Assembly (NCBI GenBank): GCA_013396755.1
Contig: VWZF01002253.1
Span: 47,613-111,612 of the forward strand
Direction: 5' to 3'
Source: Sclerurus mexicanus
Lineage: Eukaryota; Chordata; Aves; Passeriformes; Furnariidae
DNA length: 64,000 nt
The notes beneath the pieces were generated by a model. The model was not told the origin of the DNA and searched no databases. It worked only from the letters and a program-made list of their open reading frames with translations. Positions 58,608 to 64,000 of the stretch are shown here, in pieces; within the stretch, counting starts at the first letter, position 1; each line of letters starts with the position of its first letter. A program made the translations under genes and the position numbers.

Positions 58608-61164
58608 AAATATATAACACGTTCAGCAGCAAAGGTGACCCAAAGATGCTCTTCCACTCTCATCACGTAGGAACTTCACTCCAAAGTCTGTCTGTTCAAC
58701 TTCAAGAGCACCTCCAGGTTTCCCAGGATCTCAGCCACCACAGAAGCAGAGCTGAGGCAGTGAATGGAGAAAACTCTGATATGGATGATGGGTTTTCCCT
58801 CTTCCAGGTGATTTCTCCATTAGGCAAGCCCTTCAGCACCACACAAAGCATTGTCATCTTGCACGGGGCTGTGACAGGGGTTCATTCTTTCTCGGTTCAG
58901 GAGAGCCAGGAAAGAGGTGCTGGCCCCTTGCCCGGTGCTCACAACAGCTCACCTGGGACCTGCCTGCAGAGTCAGATGTTAATCAGCAATTAGAGAAACG
59001 TGCAGACACTGCTCCTGGGAACCAGAAACTCCCTTCTGCGGGCTGCAGGAAATTTGAGTGATAAAACTCGCCACGAGACCTTCTGGGAGAAAAAAGCAAT
59101 TTTATCATACAAAGATCTCTATGAAAGTGGCTTTTGCCCTCTCACACTCCTCCTGATGGGTTTAATTTGATCACAGGCATGTGTGTGACCAGATGATCTG
59201 GCCAGTGTCTCTTCTGTGCCACAGGTAGCCATGAGGTGGAAGCCCTGAGGCTGAGCAAAAGGTAAAAGGTGAAAGGCAGAGCCTAAAAAAACCCCAGACC
59301 CACAAGTTGCCATTTACAGCTTTTAGAGAGAGGATTCTGTCTTGGCTCCTCTTGGCTCCCTTGCCCATTTGTTTTTTCCCTTTTGGGTGAAATGGCTGAA
59401 TATTCCAGCTCTTTTGTTTTCTTTATCTGGGTGTTTATGGCTCCCACCCTGCTTTTAGTTCTCTGGAGACTCTTATCTAAGGTCAGTTTGTACCTCCCTT
59501 TCATTTGACTGAAGGCAGACACAGGAAGCTCCACGGCAATCAAAACACCCTTTCCTATTTAACCTCTATCTATTGTTTCTTTTCAGTCCTTTCATACCCT
59601 GGAACATTCCCATTCCTATGTTTTTTGCACCAAATTTAACATTTTTACTGTAAATCTCCACAATCCCTTGCCTGCAGCTCCAGCACTGTTTGTGTTGCCT
59701 CCCTGGATCCTGGTGAATTCCTTGCTTACAGAGAGGCACATTTTTGGTGGAAGGGATGGGGAAAGGACTGAAAAAGCCTCTTCCCTCCCCAGAACAACCT
59801 GGAGACTTATCTCAGGTCTTTTCCCATGGGATGCAGCAGAGTGGCCTGTCAGTGTGATGGAGGACAGTGACAACAAAGAAGCCCATGAAAAACCTGTGTC
59901 TGGAGCACCCTTGGATGCTCCAGGTATGTTCCTGAAGGTCTTCTGGGCAACTCCGATTCAGAGCAACCAGAAGGGACAGGAGGAGGAAAATCCAGGGTGG
60001 GATGATGAGGAAGGGCTGGAATAGGGAGTCAGGCCTCTCATTCATGCAGGTGGAGCAGGATGGTGTGAGCAGAAGTCTCAGGGAGGGTCCACCACAATTC
60101 CAGCAGTGCCAGAGGCTGTGCCAGCATTGAAGACCTTCATGCCATGACTATGCTGCAGCCAAGTGCTCTGGGCAAAGAGAATTTTGGGGATGAGAGGAAA
60201 CAGCAGCAAGGATGGAGAGCCTGGACTCTCACTCTTCCAGGTGAAAGGATGGGATCGTGTCCTCCCAGTCCTCTGCCAGACTCGTCCTCCCCATTTTCCA
60301 GTGACGTGGTTTTGGCAGGTGGGACGGGGCTCTTCCACAGAGCAGTTCCTGTCCTCTGCAGAAGAAGAGAAATCAGAACACCTCACATGTCCAGAGAATG
60401 AGGCAACCATTGAAAAGAAAGGCCTTTGGCCCCTGCCTGTGTCAGCAGTTTTGCTCCACTAACCGGGGAAACATCTCATTCGCAAAGTTCACGGGGCCTG
60501 ACAGAGACCCACGTGTCAGAAAGTCTCGCACAAGCCCTGAAAGAGAAACGTGGTGGGGAAGGAACCTCTCCAGGTGCCACCTGGCTCCACAGAAGCTGAG
60601 CAAGCTTTGAGTGAGCCCCCCTTTCAAGTGCCTGTTCAGCAGGAGAGCCCTGCACTGCAGATCTAGTTAGTCTAGTTTTAATTGCTGCGCCATCTCTGCT
60701 CCCCTGGCCCATGAAAGGAGCTGTTATACCCATCATTTCCTGATTTGAACACAACTCCTTCCTCCCCCACACGCCAGCGACCTTGAAATATTTACCCAAG
60801 CACCAGTTTGCTCTCTGGTCCAGCCCCTGCCTTATCTCCTTCTCCCTTCAGCATGTTTTTGTACCTGTCTCTGCCTTTCCCCAGCACAGACCACATTCCT
60901 GCTGCTGGACTCTACCCCTGCTGCCTTTTTTACTGCGTCCCCCTTCTTGGGAAGAGAATTTTTTTTGGCTTTGTATTCTCAATATGAAGCCAGTGGTTCA
61001 AGGAAGCCTCCAACGAGCCCCAAAATTGCAAGAAGAGGCTGGAGCAATCAGGGCAGTGTTCTGTGTGTCGGTCTAGAGTGGAAATCTCTGCCAGCAGGGT
61101 TGAGTTTTGCAGTCTGTCCCGCACAGTAATCTTGGTAAGGAGGTGGGAGACACAAGCTCAGACC

Positions 61165-61225
61165 ACAGAATATGAAATCTCCTGAGCTGGAAGGGACCCA
61201 CAAGGGTCACTGAGTCCAAGCAAGC
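61165..61225 (-). mobile_element. Short CR1-like terminal fragment
   Basis: GAGCTGGAAGGGACCCACAA and GGGTCACTGAGTCCAAGC only. Confidence 0.5.
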
Positions 61226-61548
61226 CTTCAGGAGGGTTTCCTTTCTTACCTGGTGCATTTTCCACCACAGTGAATTGTTTGGTCCTTGGTTGCCCCAGTC
61301 ACCTGTTCATTTGCAGCACCCTGTAATTAATGTTGTCCCTGCCCAGCCATTTCAGAGTATCGGGATGAGTCCAGATCCTGTGATGGGTTGAGTCCCATAT
61401 GACCCTTAGGTCCTTCCTCTTCCTTCCTATTAACAGACAGGTCCTCTCCAGGAAACAGTGGGAATGATAATGTTATATTGATGTGTGGAAGAAACCCAGG
61501 AAGCTGAAGGTCCTTGTACACTCCTCCTGGGGATGAGGGGAGTGTCTC

Positions 61549-61790
61549 ATAGAATCACAGAAGGGTTTGGGTTGGAAGGAACCTTAAAGATCGTCCAGTT
61601 CCCTTGCCACGAGCAGGGACACCTTCCACTATCCCAGATTGCTCCAAGCCCTGTCTAACCCGGCCTGGAACACTTCCAGGGATGGGGCAGCCACAGCTTC
61701 TCTGGGAAACCTGTGCCAGGGCCTGCCCACCCTCCCAGGGAGGAATTTCTTCCAAATATCCAATCTAAATCTACTTTCTTTCAGTTTAGC
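61549..61790 (-). mobile_element. CR1 fragment
   Basis: TCATAGAATCACAGAAGGGT through CCAATCTAAATCTACTTTC. Confidence 0.92.
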
Positions 61791-62689
61791 AGACACTGAA
61801 GGAAGAGAAGAGCTGCAGGAAAGTACCTTTCACTTCCTGATACCCAGAAATTAAACCTCAGTTGCTGCACCTCAAAGCTGAGCTAAATACTGGGAGATGC
61901 TTCATGTGCAGCTACAAAAAGCCAGATGGACTCTCATGGGCACAACCTCAACTTGGTCTGTTGGGAGACAGGGGGTTTGTGAGTGTGTTGGAATTATGGT
62001 TCCTCAGGCTACCACAAAACTGAAACTTTCCAGTTTTTTCAGTATTTGGTTTGTGAACCAGAGAAGGAAACAGTCCCAGCAGCCCATTCCAGTGGAAGAC
62101 ACTAGACCACAGAAACACGCCGCTCAAAAGTCAGTTCCTGCTACAATACCTGGCAATGAGCATCAAAAATGAGCCATAGGATAGACAAGGGAAGCAGGAG
62201 TTTGCAGGCATGGATTTGTTCCCCAAGCAGAGCACTCTGAATGCACTCTGACAAGACAGGAGCTGGAATTTCTTCTGACAGATGCATTTGCCAGGAAATG
62301 CTGACTCTGCAGAATAAAACCCATCTGTGGCATAGAGTTTGTCAAGCCTGCTTGTTTCCTGCTGGCTCACCAGCCATCTCCTCCATTCCCAGTCTTTCCT
62401 GACAGCCAGCTTCCCAGGGTCCCTCCCCCACTGCCCTTCCTGCAGCTCATTTCTTAGAGGATTTAGTTATTTCTATGGGACCTATGGAATTTGGGCCACT
62501 CCAACAAACCTTTCTGGTGGACTTATTTCCCCTCTGAAGACTCATCCTTGCCAAGCAGCCCAGGCTGTCCCATGCCACCCCAGCTGCTGGTACTGCTCTT
62601 CAAGTGTCCCAATCCTCTATGTCTAATCCAATTTAGGCTCTGGTAAACAGATGGGGAAGTTGGTTCTTTACATGCCTGGATCTTGGATG

Positions 62690-62946
62690 GGGGCTGTGCA
62701 TGCAGAGGGGTCATACACGATGAGGGGGTGTCATGCAGGGGCGGGTTATGCATTTTTGGGGGGGGGCTCGCATGCAGGGAGCCCTACACACAGGGAATAT
62801 TTGGGTACAGGGGGGTCAGGAGTGCATGGAGGGGTGTGTGTATGTGTGTGCGCAGGGGAATCTGTGAACGCTGATGCACGGAGGAAGGGAAGGAGGCACG
62901 AAATCAAGTCCTATGGGTAGAGGGAGTCGTGAGTCACAGGGGGGGG
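62690..62946 (+). repeat. G-rich, degenerate tandem repeat DNA
   Basis: Irregular repeats of CATGCAGGG-like strings, a run of nine G and a TGTGTGTATGTGTGTG tract lead directly into the minisatellite. No gene is visible. Confidence 0.5.
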
Positions 62947-63673
62947 GCTGCACGAGTGGGATCCATCACCCAGGCAGCCCTCCTGCTCCTGCATCTTCGG
63001 GGAAACACAGGCCAAAACAGAGGGGGAAAAGCCCTTTGGGGCAGCCTGGGGAGGGGGAGCTGGTTCCGCTCCCTTAAGCGGGTCGAGGGAATCGTGAATC
63101 ACGGGGGGGCTGCACGAGTGGGATCCATCACCCAGGCAGCCTCTTCCATCGGGGAAACAGGGCGAACCGGAGTGGGAAAACCCTTCTGGGGCACGCCTGG
63201 GAGGGAGCTGGCTCCACTCCCTTAAGCGGGTAGAGGGAATCGTGAATCACGGGGGGGCTGCACGAGTGGGATCCATCACCCAGGCAGCCCTCCTGCTCCT
63301 GCATCTTCGGGGAAACACAGGGCAAAACAGAGGGGGAAAACCCTTTGGGGCAACCCGGGGGGGAGCTGGCTCGGCTCCCTTAAGCGGGTCGAGGGAGCCG
63401 TGAATCACGGCGGGGCTGCACGAGTGGGATCCATCACACCGACAGCCTCTTCCTTCGGGGAAACAGGGGAAAACAGAGGGGAAAAGAGAGGAGAAAAGAG
63501 AGGGGAAAAGCCCTTCGGGGCACGCCTGGGGAGGGGGAGCTTGTTCCGCTCCCTTAAGCGAGTAGAAGGAATCTAGAGGGGGGCTGCGCGAGTGGGATCT
63601 ATCACCCAGGCAGCCCTCCTGCTCCTGCATCTTCGGGGAAACACAGGGCAAAACAGAGGGGGGAAAGCCTTTG
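62947..63673 (+). repeat. Minisatellite array, five units of about 150-170 bp
   Basis: Units start at 62947, 63109, 63257, 63415 and 63583, marked by the shared string GCTGCACGAGTGGGATC (GCTGCGCG in the last). Each unit also carries a GGGGAAACA stretch, a run of purines and CTCCCTTAAGCG. Unit length varies through small deletions. The array ends at the N gap about 150 bp before the LY6E-like start codon. Confidence 0.92.
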
Positions 63674-63675
63674 NN
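63674..63675. other. Assembly gap (two N)
   Basis: Two undetermined bases separate the minisatellite array from the CpG-rich promoter. The true distance is unknown, since repeats and G-rich DNA on either side are hard to assemble. Confidence 0.95.
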
Positions 63676-63880
63676 CTGCCGGGCGGGGGGAGCGGGGGGG
63701 CGGTGCCGGAGCCGGGTCCGTCCCGTCGGGAGGGGCCGCCTGGCTTTGCCCCCGCCCGCGGTCCGGCCCCGCCGCCAGCGCCGCGCTCCGCCAGCCGCGC
63801 TGCGCATCCCGCAGCATCCCCCGCACCATGAAGGCGCTGCTGCTCGCCGCGCTCGCCGCGGTGCTCTGCGTGGAGAGAGG
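63676..63880 (+). promoter_or_regulatory. CpG-rich promoter of the LY6E-like gene
   Basis: This stretch has many CG dinucleotides and GC-rich boxes, in sharp contrast to the CpG-poor DNA around the other four genes. A G-run cluster at 63681-63702 (several runs of three or more G) could form a quadruplex and may explain the adjacent assembly gap. No TATA box is seen before the ATG at 63828. Confidence 0.7.
63828..63879 (+). CDS. First coding exon of a fifth LY6 gene (LY6E-like, partial)
   Basis: An ATG in strong context (GCACCATGA) opens a 52-nt exon encoding MKALLLAALAAVLCVER and ending at a GTAGAG donor in phase 1, exactly like the other LY6 first exons. From memory, the peptide is very close to the signal peptide of chicken LY6E. 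The LU-domain exons must lie beyond the right edge, so identity as the LY6E orthologue is inferred from the leader and the cluster only. The promoter is CpG-rich and TATA-less, unlike the four complete genes. Confidence 0.75.
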
Positions 63881-64000
63881 TAGAGGAGGGAAGGGAGGGG
63901 AGGAAGGGGGTGCCCCCTCTGCCATCGCCTCGCTGGGAGGTCCCCAAGTCCCTTCGTAGCGCGGGGGGTTTGCGAGCGAATTGCGGGGGGGGGTTCCGAG

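Larger units (their letters stand above)
54181..62689. other. Gene-free stretch between LY6 gene 4 and the LY6E-like gene
   Basis: Four CR1 pieces and otherwise unique sequence. The longest open frame of the window (237 residues, 54914-55627, minus) lies here but has no recognisable domain and no visible exon structure. Confidence 0.55.

Noticed and set aside
63470..63520. GAAAAGAGA-type purine repeats considered as interferon-response elements.
   Set aside because: Spacing does not fit GAAANNGAAA, and the string belongs to the minisatellite.
63247..63947. Long minus-strand open frames across the repeat array and CpG-rich promoter.
   Set aside because: They cross the N gap and come from GC-rich tandem repeats opposite the LY6E-like exon.

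Overview
This is vertebrate nuclear DNA, almost certainly avian. It has spliced genes with GT-AG introns, and about 33 fragments of the CR1 non-LTR retrotransposon in both orientations, which by my coordinates cover roughly 8 kb (about 13%). CR1 is the dominant interspersed repeat of birds. The coding content is a one-way tandem array of small LY6 (lymphocyte antigen 6 / uPAR-domain, three-finger fold) genes on the + strand, resembling the bird LY6E neighbourhood. I did not recognise an RNA gene, CRISPR array, bacterial feature or viral gene.

Layout. 1-12.6 kb: no exon recognised; CR1 fragments, a 32-bp minisatellite and one arm of an inverted duplication. 12,630-16,598: LY6 gene 1, which lacks a GPI-anchor tail. 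16.6-31 kb: a long gene-free stretch holding the second arm of the inverted duplication, an assembly join (single N at 25,821 flanked by a perfect 97-bp direct duplication) and a diverged tandem duplication near 28.5-29 kb. 31,097-34,810: LY6 gene 2. 38,688-43,430: LY6 gene 3. 48,630-54,134: LY6 gene 4. 54.1-62.9 kb: no gene seen. 62,947-63,673: a five-unit 150-170 bp minisatellite ending at a two-base gap. 63,828-63,879: the first coding exon of a fifth, LY6E-like gene in a CpG-rich promoter; the rest lies beyond the window.

The four complete genes share one architecture. Coding exon 1 is 52 nt and carries the signal peptide. Coding exon 2 is 120 nt and carries the first half of the LU domain. 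Coding exon 3 carries the rest of the domain and, in genes 2-4, a hydrophobic GPI-attachment tail. Both introns are phase 1. Cysteines fall at residues 23, 26, 35, 41 and 48 in all four proteins, so the genes are clearly tandem duplicates. Genes 1-4 each have a TATA-type box 55-63 bp upstream of the ATG, while the fifth exon sits in a TATA-less CpG-rich promoter. I found no wholly new kind of system. The most notable points are the lineage-style LY6 expansion, the probably secreted first member, the divergent fourth member, the inverted duplication around gene 1, and the repeat array against the fifth promoter.
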